A stretch of 27,722 nucleotides of DNA from a virus. Within the stretch, counting starts at the first letter, position 1, and each line of letters starts with the position of its first letter. This document shows, in pieces, positions 1-4,912 of this stretch. The DNA lies in the IMG/VR virus record IMGVR_UViG_3300023180_000314, positions 1 through 27,722 of that record. One strand, given 5' to 3'. A model generated the notes under the pieces. That model had not been told where the DNA came from and searched no databases. It worked only from the letters and a program-made list of their open reading frames with translations. Position numbers and translations under genes: made by a program.

Positions 1-30
1 TGTGTCGTTTCTGCGTAGTTGTAGTTTCAT
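1..30 (-). CDS. Partial CDS, N-terminus only (leaves the window)
   Basis: An ATG overlaps the TGA of the next gene upstream in an ATGA arrangement, the usual sign of translational coupling in phage operons. A weak purine-rich site (GTGGAG) precedes it. Only ten codons (M-K-L-Q-L-R-R-N-D-T) lie in the window before it runs off the left end, so nothing can be said about function. Confidence 0.45.
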   Translation of the reverse strand, partial: MKLQLRRNDT

Positions 31-539
31 TTGTCGGTCTCCACAAAGCGGCAGCCAGCGTCGTACAGCTTGCCAGCGAAAATAAGGTCGTCTGTATCTG
101 CTTTTGGTAGTTTTTTCTTTACTGAATCAAAAAACAAATCACGCTCTGATTTGATTGGGCGGAATTGATCGACAAAGCGAAGGCTCCTGCCTGCAACCAA
201 GCAAGCAAACTCGCCAGCACTTATCTCTTTTAGTGGTTCCACTTTTCGCCATTTCCAGATATCTGCAAGATCAGTAGTAAAGCCCTCACACTCAACACCC
301 ACCTCCGGTACAAATGCTGCCTTAGTTGGGCGTTTGGCTAGTGGAACCCAGTAGTCGCGCCCCAATGCAAGGCTCTCTTCGCAACCTGTCTCTCCATATT
401 TGTTTGCAAACTCAACGGAACCTACATACTTGTTATTCCCCTGCCAGTCTGGGCCAGTTGTAAATGCGTAGTCATGCGCAGGGTCTACATTCTCATTCCA
501 CCATGCGGGATCGTTTAGTTGTTCTTGTGTCGGTTTCAT
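27..539 (-). CDS. Hypothetical phage protein, 170 aa
   Basis: I do not recognise a family. The protein is acidic and soluble, with no membrane segment. Its start is firm: a strong ribosome-binding site, AGGAGGA, lies just upstream of the ATG. The N-terminal part is rich in W, Y and G (around residues 13-65), and two Cys occur close together near residue 52. It follows the small-gene array in the early left operon and is separated from it by the last attC-like element. Its stop overlaps the start of another gene, so the operon continues out of the window. Its AGGAGGA site is the best match in the window to the loop of the candidate small RNA at 10525-10638. Confidence 0.75.
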   Translation of the reverse strand: MKPTQEQLNDPAWWNENVDPAHDYAFTTGPDWQGNNKYVGSVEFANKYGETGCEESLALGRDYWVPLAKRPTKAAFVPEVGVECEGFTTDLADIWKWRKVEPLKEISAGEFACLVAGRSLRFVDQFRPIKSERDLFFDSVKKKLPKADTDDLIFAGKLYDAGCRFVETDK

Positions 540-564
540 TTGTCGGTATCCTCCTCTTTCCGCT

Positions 565-606
565 CATAATTACGGACGCTAAGCGCCGTTTATTTCAATG
601 TTATTT
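565..606 (+). other. attC-like site 8 (degenerate left end of array)
   Basis: On the + strand the arms ACGGACGCT and AGCGCCGT pair with one unpaired extra A in the left arm, as in integron attC L-boxes. The right end is GTTATTT, a good cleavage-box match. The left end is CATAATT, where CATAAC would be expected, so the R'' box is degenerate. The TAA stop of the 60-aa gene at 601-783 is read from this GTTA. There is no U-tract, so a terminator is unlikely. Seventeen bases of the core (571-587) recur with one change at 889-905. Confidence 0.5.
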
Positions 607-783
607 AATTGCGGCTAACTGACTGGCACAAAATCGAATAATACTTTTATATGCTTCGACACGTCCGCAATATCGTCCGTCACCATGGTCTGCCTGTCCG
701 TCATCTTCATATGTGTCAATGTCGTCCTTGGCCGTTTTGATTTGCTCTTTAGCCCATTCTATCGTTCTAATTAGTTCTTCCAT
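601..783 (-). CDS. Small cassette gene, 60 aa, hypothetical
   Basis: The start is the ATG at 783, preceded by AAGGCGAG at good spacing. An in-frame TTG further upstream lies inside the neighbouring attC-like element and is less likely. The product begins M-E-E-L-I-R-T and is helical, with an acidic, Asp/Gly-rich middle (D-D-G-Q-A-D-H-G-D-G). No family is recognised. The gene is a clean single-ORF unit: an attC-like element lies just upstream of its ribosome-binding site and its TAA stop lies inside the next element. This is the layout of an integron-type gene cassette. Confidence 0.7.
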   Translation of the reverse strand: MEELIRTIEWAKEQIKTAKDDIDTYEDDGQADHGDGRYCGRVEAYKSIIRFCASQLAAIK

Positions 784-798
784 TTTTCTCGCCTTATT

Positions 799-861
799 AA
801 ATAACAAATAATTCAAAGTGGACGTTCGTTCGACTCACGCCCTTTAATAACTGGGTTATAT
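799..861 (+). other. attC-like site 7
   Basis: The ends are AATAAC and GTTATAT. Inside, CAAAGTGGACGT on the left pairs with ACGCCCTTT on the right, leaving one unpaired T and one G.T wobble. Further out, AATTCAAAG pairs with CTTTAAT, leaving an unpaired C. Both extra bases are in the left arm, as in known attC sites read in their top-strand direction. The outer sequences (ATAACAAATAATT ... AATAACTGGGTTAT) are shared with sites 3 and 5. The gene at 601-783 starts 16 bases beyond its left end. Confidence 0.6.
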
Positions 862-884
862 GTCTGTTGATTACTACCCCTAAA

Positions 885-923
885 ATGATACAGACGCTAA
901 GCGCCTTGGGTTGTGTTGTTAAC
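885..923 (+). other. Truncated or rearranged attC-like site
   Basis: The right half is intact: GCGCC arm, then TTGGGTTGTGTTGTTAAC. It closely resembles the right half of site 4 at 3068-3119 (CCTTGGATTGTGTTGTTATAC). The left end lacks a TAAC box. The core TACAGACGCTAAGCGCC matches site 8. The TAA stop of the gene at 919-1125 lies in its GTTAAC. It abuts site 7 after about 23 bases of unassigned DNA, so two elements stand side by side here. A past recombination or deletion between two sites is the simplest explanation. Confidence 0.45.
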
Positions 924-1125
924 TATCCATCTTGTCTGCAAGTGCGCGGAAGTGAATTGCATCGAGTTTCATACCTTCGTGAAGTGCTTCCAGATAATTT
1001 TCAAGTTTTGCGGTGCTGATGGTTTTCTGTTTTTCGCAGATTTCATAAAGCCCTTTCAGTCGTGTGCCATCAGCTAGTTTAGCGGCTTTTTGTATCGTGT
1101 TTCGCTTGTCGTATGGTGATTCCAT
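919..1125 (-). CDS. Small cassette gene, 68 aa, hypothetical
   Basis: The ATG at 1125 is preceded by GGAG six bases upstream. The longer reading from a TTG at 1137 would use that same GGAG as coding sequence and is rejected. The protein (M-E-S-P-Y-D-K-R-N) is charged and predicted helical, with a single Cys and no membrane segment. I recognise no family. It lies between attC-like site 6, just upstream, and the truncated site, which supplies its TAA stop. Like its neighbours it is a single-gene unit in the leftward early operon. Confidence 0.7.
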   Translation of the reverse strand: MESPYDKRNTIQKAAKLADGTRLKGLYEICEKQKTISTAKLENYLEALHEGMKLDAIHFRALADKMDS

Positions 1126-1139
1126 TTTAATCTCCAAAT

Positions 1140-1187
1140 AGTTAACAAAGCATTACACGGGATAAACCCGTGAATGTGGGGTTATTC
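1140..1187 (+). other. attC-like site 6
   Basis: This is the most compact and convincing stem in the array. The ends are GTTAAC and GTTATTC. The arms CATTACACGGG and CCCGTGAATG pair perfectly except for one unpaired A in the left arm, closing a five-base loop (ATAAA). The unpaired extra base and the unpaired spacer between R and L boxes are attC hallmarks. The TAA stop of the gene at 1182-1487 is formed by its GTTA box. No U-tract follows in either direction. Confidence 0.65.
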
Positions 1188-1487
1188 ATCTAGGTCTTTA
1201 AATTCTGCCCTAGGTAAAGACTGATATTCACCAGCCCGAATAGCCGCAGCTAATCTTTCTAGCCAGTCGGCCATTTTAAGCGCAGCGTTTTTCGGTGTTT
1301 CTTGTGGTGGGAAATCATCTAGCGCAAGTTTTGCCACCCATTTAGGATTAAACAGACCGTCAACGCTGCTAATAGTTAATAGCTGATCAACACTGGTCGA
1401 ACCATTGTTTTGCTCAATCATGTACTCGAAAACCTGTGCGTCTTTACCCTTGGTGTACTTGTGTAACTCTACTTTCCCTTTATTCAT
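1182..1487 (-). CDS. Small cassette gene, 101 aa, hypothetical
   Basis: The start is well supported: GAGGT lies seven bases before the ATG, which is only 14 bases from the end of attC-like site 5. The product is 101 residues (M-N-K-G-K-V-E-L-H), soluble, with a central segment resembling phage-encoded unknowns, including a W-L-E-R-L-A-A-A-I-R-A helix near residue 75. No catalytic motif is visible. It is flanked by sites 5 and 6, and its stop codon TAA is inside site 6. It fits a stand-alone accessory gene. Confidence 0.75.
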   Translation of the reverse strand: MNKGKVELHKYTKGKDAQVFEYMIEQNNGSTSVDQLLTISSVDGLFNPKWVAKLALDDFPPQETPKNAALKMADWLERLAAAIRAGEYQSLPRAEFKDLDE

Positions 1488-1500
1488 TTTTACCTCGGAT

Positions 1501-1562
1501 GAATAACAAATAATTGAATTAGAGCCTCGCGGGACTCAGCCAAATTAATAACTGGGTTATGC
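1501..1562 (+). other. attC-like site 5
   Basis: The ends are GAATAAC and GTTATGC. The outer arms AATTGAATT and AATTAATAA pair with an unpaired G on the left arm. The inner arm GAGcC/GaCTC forms the central hairpin. It is almost the same sequence as site 3 at 3300-3362, including much of the loop, which shows that the two are copies. The TAA stop of the gene at 1557-1775 is inside its GTTA box. Confidence 0.6.
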
Positions 1563-1775
1563 GTGATAGCTATTGTACTTCTCAATAGCTATAAGTGGGT
1601 CACTGTAACTATTGCTTGTTTGTATATGTCCATCATGAAACTTAACTCTGTATCTTAGTTGTGCAGGGTTAAAACTGAGGTATTTAGCTTTATGTGTTTT
1701 TGCGCTACAGCTACTAGCCAATACAATTTCTTTGTCCATTGCAGGCATTACTTCATCTAATGTTACTGTGTGCAT
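1557..1775 (-). CDS. Small hypothetical protein, 72 aa
   Basis: The ATG at 1775 has CGGAG upstream at normal spacing. The protein (M-H-T-V-T-L-D-E-V) is predicted mostly beta and has one Cys; no family is recognised. It lies downstream of ninG with an 85-base gap that carries one copy of the 18-bp operator-like sequence (1830-1847) and an AT-rich stretch (TATATATA), so it may have its own regulated promoter. Its stop is inside attC-like site 5. With the 57-aa membrane gene, ninB and ninG it occupies the one multi-gene interval between two attC-like sites. Confidence 0.7.
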   Translation of the reverse strand: MHTVTLDEVMPAMDKEIVLASSCSAKTHKAKYLSFNPAQLRYRVKFHDGHIQTSNSYSDPLIAIEKYNSYHA

Positions 1776-1829
1776 TTTATTTCTCCGTTAGTTGATATAT
1801 ATAGATTAACAGCATCTTTGTTTTATTCA

Positions 1830-1847
1830 TTGGCAAAAACTACCAAA
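1830..1847. promoter_or_regulatory. Operator-like 18-mer, single copy
   Basis: TTGGCAAAAACTACCAAA is an interrupted dyad (TTGG-N9-CCAA) and is an exact match to the copies at 7841 and 12496. It lies between the ninG stop and the start of the gene at 1557-1775. The recurrence at gene boundaries on both arms of the phage suggests the binding site of one phage-encoded regulator. Confidence 0.55.
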
Positions 1848-1860
1848 TAAAGCTAAATCA

Positions 1861-2484
1861 TTAGCCTAATAGCTCAATTTTCTTTTTCAGATCGTTGGCC
1901 TTCTTCCTGTACCTGGCTTTGATCTCCTTTAAATCTTCAATTGTGTAATTCTTGGGCTTATGTGGGCCTTCTAGCCATTCAACCCTGTTAAGTCCGATTT
2001 TATCTATTAGTTTTTCTCTATATCTAGTAGCAACTGATCTTGCCTTGTGTGCAAATTTCTTTGAGCCTGCATTGCATGACTTGCACTGTCTACTCGCATT
2101 ATCTTCCTCGAACCTTAATTCGTAGTGGCTCCCAACGCTTAGATAGTGCCCACAATCCCAAGCCCCGCCGACCTTCCACCCCTGATCTGATTCTATAATC
2201 TCTATCGGGGTATCGCAGCTAATACAACATTCTCCCCAATCCCTGAGCCTAACAAATCTATTAAACTCGGTCTGCGCCTCTTTTACCCATTCCCTTTTTG
2301 TCTTTAGTTTCTCTTTTCTGGCCTTAATTTCTGCCTTGTCCTGCTTTTCCTTTGTCTTTCGCGCCTTTTCTAATCCGTACTTTGCAGCATGGTCGAACGT
2401 GCAAAAGCCTTTTGCTTGTATCGGTTCTGAGCAGTCTTTAACCGATGGCAGCTCATTTTTACAGTATCGGCATTTACGGGCCAT
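1861..2484 (-). CDS. ninG: NinG/Rap-type recombination protein, 207 aa
   Basis: NinG (Rap of lambda) is a structure-specific endonuclease that resolves recombination intermediates in phage crosses. The protein has the family layout. An N-terminal zinc-binding cluster has C5, C8, C18 and C28. A long Lys/Glu-rich helical linker follows (about residues 40-75). The HNH-like core has C87-x2-C90, C111-G-H113 and C134-x2-C137 with the asparagine after it. A basic helical tail closes the protein. Length is typical. The ATG has GAGGGGG upstream and overlaps the ninB stop by one base (TAATG), so the two are translationally coupled. The ninB-ninG order matches the nin regions of lambdoid phages. Confidence 0.9.
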   Translation of the reverse strand: MARKCRYCKNELPSVKDCSEPIQAKGFCTFDHAAKYGLEKARKTKEKQDKAEIKARKEKLKTKREWVKEAQTEFNRFVRLRDWGECCISCDTPIEIIESDQGWKVGGAWDCGHYLSVGSHYELRFEEDNASRQCKSCNAGSKKFAHKARSVATRYREKLIDKIGLNRVEWLEGPHKPKNYTIEDLKEIKARYRKKANDLKKKIELLG

Positions 2485-2882
2485 TATTCCCCCTCACTTG
2501 GCCATGGCACACTAATCCCTAACTTTTGAGCTGTGTGCCTGTTTAGTGTTTCGTATATTTTCGGGTAGTCAGCCCGTTTAACTTTTGCAGTGCTCTCTAT
2601 GCTAAACATAGCCTTCTGAATTGGCCGCCACATGTATGCTTTGCACAAGTCCGGCGTCCAGCAAATATCAACATCCTGTTTTAGTGTGCGCTTCATATCA
2701 TACCCTGCTTCGTTTAGCGCATCCGCCAGCATTGCTAGATATTTATGCAAAGCCCTATTTTGCCGCCCTGATCTCGTCCTACCCTTTCGTTTAATGTCTA
2801 GCTCAAGATAGCGCGAATCTTCAAAGTCTTTTCTTAGCTGTGTTATGGCAGCGTCTAGGGATGATTGGTTATTAATAATCAA
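2484..2882 (-). CDS. ninB: NinB-like recombination protein, 132 aa
   Basis: NinB-type proteins bind single-stranded DNA and act in RecF-like phage recombination. The diagnostic R-T-R-S-x2-Q-N-R-A-L-H stretch (about residues 36-46) and the C-terminal S-T-A-K-V ... Y-x2-L-N-R-H ... W-P pattern fit this family or a close sister. The start is uncertain. I chose TTG at 2882 because it overlaps the TGA of the upstream membrane-protein gene (TTGA) and gives an N-terminus (M-I-I-N-N-Q-S-S-L) like those of relatives. The ATG at 2915 would add a hydrophobic extension and lacks a ribosome-binding site. The stop overlaps the ninG start. Confidence 0.75.
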   Translation of the reverse strand: MIINNQSSLDAAITQLRKDFEDSRYLELDIKRKGRTRSGRQNRALHKYLAMLADALNEAGYDMKRTLKQDVDICWTPDLCKAYMWRPIQKAMFSIESTAKVKRADYPKIYETLNRHTAQKLGISVPWPSEGE

Positions 2883-3052
2883 GAGAAGGCCCAATAGATA
2901 ACGAAATAAGGCCATGCCACAAAAAGTACAAAAGGCATTGTATTTTTGACTGAATTACTAGGATATTTAACATTGTGCTTACCCATTTTTGCCTGAACAT
3001 ACACATAACAGACAAACCAACAAATAACCCAAATTATTGAAAACTCTTTCAC
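2879..3052 (-). CDS. Small two-helix membrane protein, 57 aa
   Basis: GTG at 3052 has AGGAG six bases upstream. The product (V-K-E-F-S-I-I-W-V-I) has two hydrophobic stretches: about residues 4-20, and 39-56 (F-V-L-F-V-A-W-P-Y-F). A short basic loop joins them, typical of a small inner-membrane protein. It is the first gene after attC-like site 4, and its TGA overlaps the proposed TTG start of ninB. Function is unknown; a superinfection-exclusion or lysis-timing role is only a possibility. It is short and uses a GTG start, so gene finders could easily miss it. Confidence 0.6.
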   Translation of the reverse strand: MKEFSIIWVICWFVCYVYVQAKMGKHNVKYPSNSVKNTMPFVLFVAWPYFVIYWAFS

Positions 3053-3067
3053 ACTAATCTCCTTTAT

Positions 3068-3119
3068 CTATAACACTGTAATGCCAAGGACTCGATAGCC
3101 TTGGATTGTGTTGTTATAC
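3068..3119 (+). other. attC-like site 4
   Basis: The ends CTATAAC and GTTATAC pair over seven bases (TATAACA with TGTTATA). The inner arms TAATGCCAAGG and CCTTGGATT pair with one unpaired G in the left arm. An unpaired spacer separates R and L boxes, and the loop is nine bases. This is a textbook attC outline at 52 nt. The TAA stop of the gene at 3114-3287 sits in its GTTA box. Confidence 0.65.
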
Positions 3120-3287
3120 GGCTTTAACGTACCCTTCGTTGACGTCAATTAATCCTTCATCTTGCATTTGGCTTATGGTTCTCCGCTGAACAACAAACGG
3201 GATCCTGTAAAACGGTACAAATCCCCAAGTAAAGCTTTCTTGATTCTCTTTTAACCAATCATAGACTCTTTTATGGGATTTCTTCAT
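3114..3287 (-). CDS. Small cassette gene, 57 aa, winged-helix-like
   Basis: The ATG at 3287 begins M-K-K-S-H-K-R-V-Y-D-W-L. A TTG at 3308 would start inside attC-like site 3 and is rejected. The ribosome-binding site is weak. The basic N-terminal helix, the segment V-V-Q-R-R-T-I-S-Q-M-Q-D-E-G-L-I (residues 34-49) and a short beta tail resemble a compressed winged-helix DNA-binding fold, but this is only a visual judgement. It is a single-gene unit between sites 3 and 4, with its TAA inside site 4. Confidence 0.65.
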   Translation of the reverse strand: MKKSHKRVYDWLKENQESFTWGFVPFYRIPFVVQRRTISQMQDEGLIDVNEGYVKAV

Positions 3288-3299
3288 TTGATTCGGGCC

Positions 3300-3362
3300 G
3301 TATAACAAATAATTGAATTAGAGCCTCGTGCGGCTCAGCCAAATTAATAATCTGGTTATTGC
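3300..3362 (+). other. attC-like site 3
   Basis: The ends are TATAAC and GTTATTGC. The inner hairpin GAGCC/GGCTC is perfect, and the outer arms AATTGAATT and AATTAATAA pair with an unpaired left-arm G. It is nearly identical to site 5 along its whole length (ATAACAAATAATTGAATTAG is shared). Conserved copies of one site within a genome are typical of chromosomal integron arrays. The TAA stop of the P-loop gene lies in its GTTA box. Confidence 0.6.
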
Positions 3363-3592
3363 TCACTAATAACCCACGTCGTTTTGTTCACCATGTCCTT
3401 CTGCCAATCATCTAATTTGTCATAATCATTGCCTTTGCGTTCTATTCGCAAGTCTTCGCTTACGACATTAGCCCCAAACTCAGACTTAAGTGCCTTCTCG
3501 ATTCTATCCATGACAATAGATTTACCACACTGAACAGGGCCAGTAATAAGAATGTGCGCCACATTAGGAACTTTTATTTTTAATTCAGCCAA
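3356..3592 (-). CDS. Short P-loop protein in a cassette, 78 aa
   Basis: Residues 18-25, G-P-V-Q-C-G-K-S, form a clear Walker A motif preceded by a hydrophobic strand (H-I-L-I-T). At 78 residues it holds only the first P-loop half. There is no evident Walker B, though W-V-I-S-E-Q at the end could be a truncated strand with a catalytic-type acid. The start is TTG at 3592, eight bases after GGAGG. Reading further upstream would run through attC-like site 2. I recall similar small phage proteins of this layout but know no function. It is a single-gene unit between sites 2 and 3. Confidence 0.65.
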   Translation of the reverse strand: MAELKIKVPNVAHILITGPVQCGKSIVMDRIEKALKSEFGANVVSEDLRIERKGNDYDKLDDWQKDMVNKTTWVISEQ

Positions 3593-3609
3593 AACAATGC
3601 CCTCCGCGA

Positions 3610-3674
3610 GCAATAACAAATATTTAAAAGAGGAAGCTCGTTGAGACTCGCTCCCGTTAAAATTGGGGTTATGC
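3610..3674 (+). other. attC-like site 2
   Basis: The ends are GCAATAAC and GTTATGC. The arms GAGGAAGC and GCTCCC pair with one unpaired A in the left arm, enclosing a loop with its own small GAG/CTC pairing. The outer AAATATTT and AAAATT segments pair loosely. The TAA stop of the gene at 3669-3860 is in its GTTATGC box, and the ribosome-binding site of the P-loop gene begins a few bases beyond its left end. Confidence 0.6.
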
Positions 3675-3860
3675 GTAAAAATTGCCAATTGCAGCAATGC
3701 CGGAACAAACAATGGCGAACGCTATTGCCACTTCCCATCTAGCGAGGCTTTTACCATTCCTGTAACCATCCCAGTAATCAGCACTTTTGCCTTTCGCCTT
3801 GTACCCCATTTCAGCCATATCAACCCTTAGCTGATCAGTTATTCGTTCCATATCTGGCAT
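3669..3860 (-). CDS. Small cassette gene, 63 aa, one membrane helix
   Basis: The ATG at 3860 has AGAGGTG seven bases upstream and lies 22 bases from attC-like site 1. The soluble N-terminal part (M-P-D-M-E-R-I-T-D-Q) is followed by a Y-W-D-G-Y-R-N-G-K segment and a C-terminal hydrophobic helix, about residues 43-60 (V-A-I-A-F-A-I-V-C-S-G-I-A-A-I). It is probably a small inner-membrane protein with its N-terminus in the cytoplasm. No family is recognised. Its TAA stop is inside site 2. Confidence 0.7.
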   Translation of the reverse strand: MPDMERITDQLRVDMAEMGYKAKGKSADYWDGYRNGKSLARWEVAIAFAIVCSGIAAIGNFYA

Positions 3861-3881
3861 AAATCACCTCTTTAATTAATC

Positions 3882-3944
3882 GCATAACAACTAGCAGCAA
3901 ACGGACTGCGCGGCAAACCTCTTGCCTTTGTGCAAAGGTTATGC
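3882..3944 (+). other. attC-like site 1 (right end of array)
   Basis: The ends GCATAAC and GTTATGC are perfect inverted repeats. The inner arms GCAGCAAACGG and CCTTTGTGC pair with two unpaired bases (G and C), both in the left arm, as in classical attC sites with two extrahelical bases. A small GGCAA/TTGCC hairpin fills the top. No gene stop is embedded here. The next gene in transcription order upstream ends at 4001, so this marks the boundary between ordinary phage genes and the array. Confidence 0.65.
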
Positions 3945-4000
3945 CCTGCCACTCACCCACGGGCCATGGGTCAACTATGCCTGAGTGACTAGGCTAGGGA

Positions 4001-4339
4001 TTAATATCCGTTAGTTTGCTGGCCGTATGGCTGGCCTTGTGGGTATGCCTGCGGCTGCTGTTGAGGCTGCGCGTATTGCTGAGGTTGCTGCGCTGGCGGC
4101 TGTTGTAGCTGGTTTTGCATATCCTGCGTGCGAGGCTCAAACATAGAGCACATTACAGTGTCTCGGTTTTCTGGATTCGGCACGCCAGCTGGGTTGAATG
4201 TTGTTTTCAGTAGCATGAACTGGCCACCGTCATCACCCTGCATTACCGTTCCAATGTTCTCGTATCGGTTTTTAGTCTCGCCTTGGTTGTTTGTGTATGA
4301 GCCAGTTTTTACACATACATCATAGAGTTTAGTCGCCAT
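4001..4339 (-). CDS. SSB-like phage protein with Gln/Pro-rich tail, 112 aa
   Basis: The first 70 residues (M-A-T-K-L-Y-D-V-C-V-K-T-G) look like a compact beta-rich OB-type domain seen in phage proteins beside recombination genes. The last 40 are low-complexity Q/P/Y/G repeats (Q-Q-P-Q-Q-Y-A-Q), as in the flexible tail of single-strand DNA-binding proteins. The acidic D-D-x-P-F tip of bacterial SSB is missing. It follows the annealing protein and Gp157 in the same operon, which supports a DNA-recombination role. The start has GGGGAT upstream. The call is an inference from architecture and context. Confidence 0.6.
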   Translation of the reverse strand: MATKLYDVCVKTGSYTNNQGETKNRYENIGTVMQGDDGGQFMLLKTTFNPAGVPNPENRDTVMCSMFEPRTQDMQNQLQQPPAQQPQQYAQPQQQPQAYPQGQPYGQQTNGY

Positions 4340-4424
4340 TTTTGAGTATCCCCATTTTAGTTAATTGGCTAATAGTGTCTGCCGCCATTTCTGACAGCAG
4401 GGCTTGAACTTCTTTTTGTGTCAC
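4329..4424 (-). CDS. Tiny coupled ORF, 31 aa
   Basis: GTG at 4424 overlaps the TGA of the Gp157 gene (GTGA), and its TAA overlaps the start of the SSB-like gene by 11 bases. It therefore bridges the only gap in this part of the operon. The predicted peptide (M-T-Q-K-E-V-Q-A-L-L) is an amphipathic helix. There is no strong ribosome-binding site, so it may only carry ribosomes across to the next gene. It could also be a chance reading frame. Confidence 0.35.
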   Translation of the reverse strand: MTQKEVQALLSEMAADTISQLTKMGILKNGD

Positions 4425-4912
4425 GAAAATTTTAAACCCGCTTTTGATTCACCGATGTGCGCGCCCTCAATCTCCTTTCCGTCTTTCAACTCGTCAAGGA
4501 TTCGCTTTTTGTCTAGTGACGTTGTTACTTTAATAGATCGGTAATCGCTACCAATCGCATCCTCATCGTCAACCACCAGCATAGGCTTTGGCTTAATGTA
4601 TGATGCGGTCATTAGGTCGTTTGCAACCTTAGTCTTGCCAGTCTCGGCCATGTTGCGTACTAGGTATTCTTTCAGCCCATCAAGCTGATTTTCAATTGTT
4701 TTCCGGCGTTGAGCCAGTCGCTTTTCTTCAGACTTGATCGACTCAATGCTAGATTCCATGTTTTTCAGAATAAACAGGATATTGCCCGCCTTCTCCTCGA
4801 ACGCCTCATCTATATCATTGATCGCGTCTTGCAGTTGTTCGGGGTCTGCCCCTTCTGCAATCATCTGTTCAACTTGTTTTAGGTTCTCTGTTATGTTGTA
4901 TAGTTGCATCAT
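4421..4912 (-). CDS. Siphovirus Gp157-like protein, 163 aa
   Basis: This is a confident family match by eye. It has an N-terminal L-Y-N-I-T-E-N-L, a long acidic helix pair, the K-A-G-N-I segment, then the basic coiled coil E-E-K-R-L-A-Q-R-R-K-T-I-E-N and the Y-I-K-P-K-P ending. Gp157 proteins accompany phage annealing proteins and SSBs. Their biochemical role is not settled, although phage resistance of hosts carrying one has been reported for a streptococcal homologue. The start overlaps the upstream stop as ATGA and is preceded by GGCGGAAA. Confidence 0.85.
   Translation of the reverse strand: MMQLYNITENLKQVEQMIAEGADPEQLQDAINDIDEAFEEKAGNILFILKNMESSIESIKSEEKRLAQRRKTIENQLDGLKEYLVRNMAETGKTKVANDLMTASYIKPKPMLVVDDEDAIGSDYRSIKVTTSLDKKRILDELKDGKEIEGAHIGESKAGLKFS

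Noticed and set aside
3945-4000. CACTCA/TGAGTG and ACCCA/TGGGT nested repeats as terminator or another attC site
   Set aside because: There is no U-tract and no TAAC/GTTA box pair. It may be a weak structure after the SSB-like gene but nothing more can be supported.
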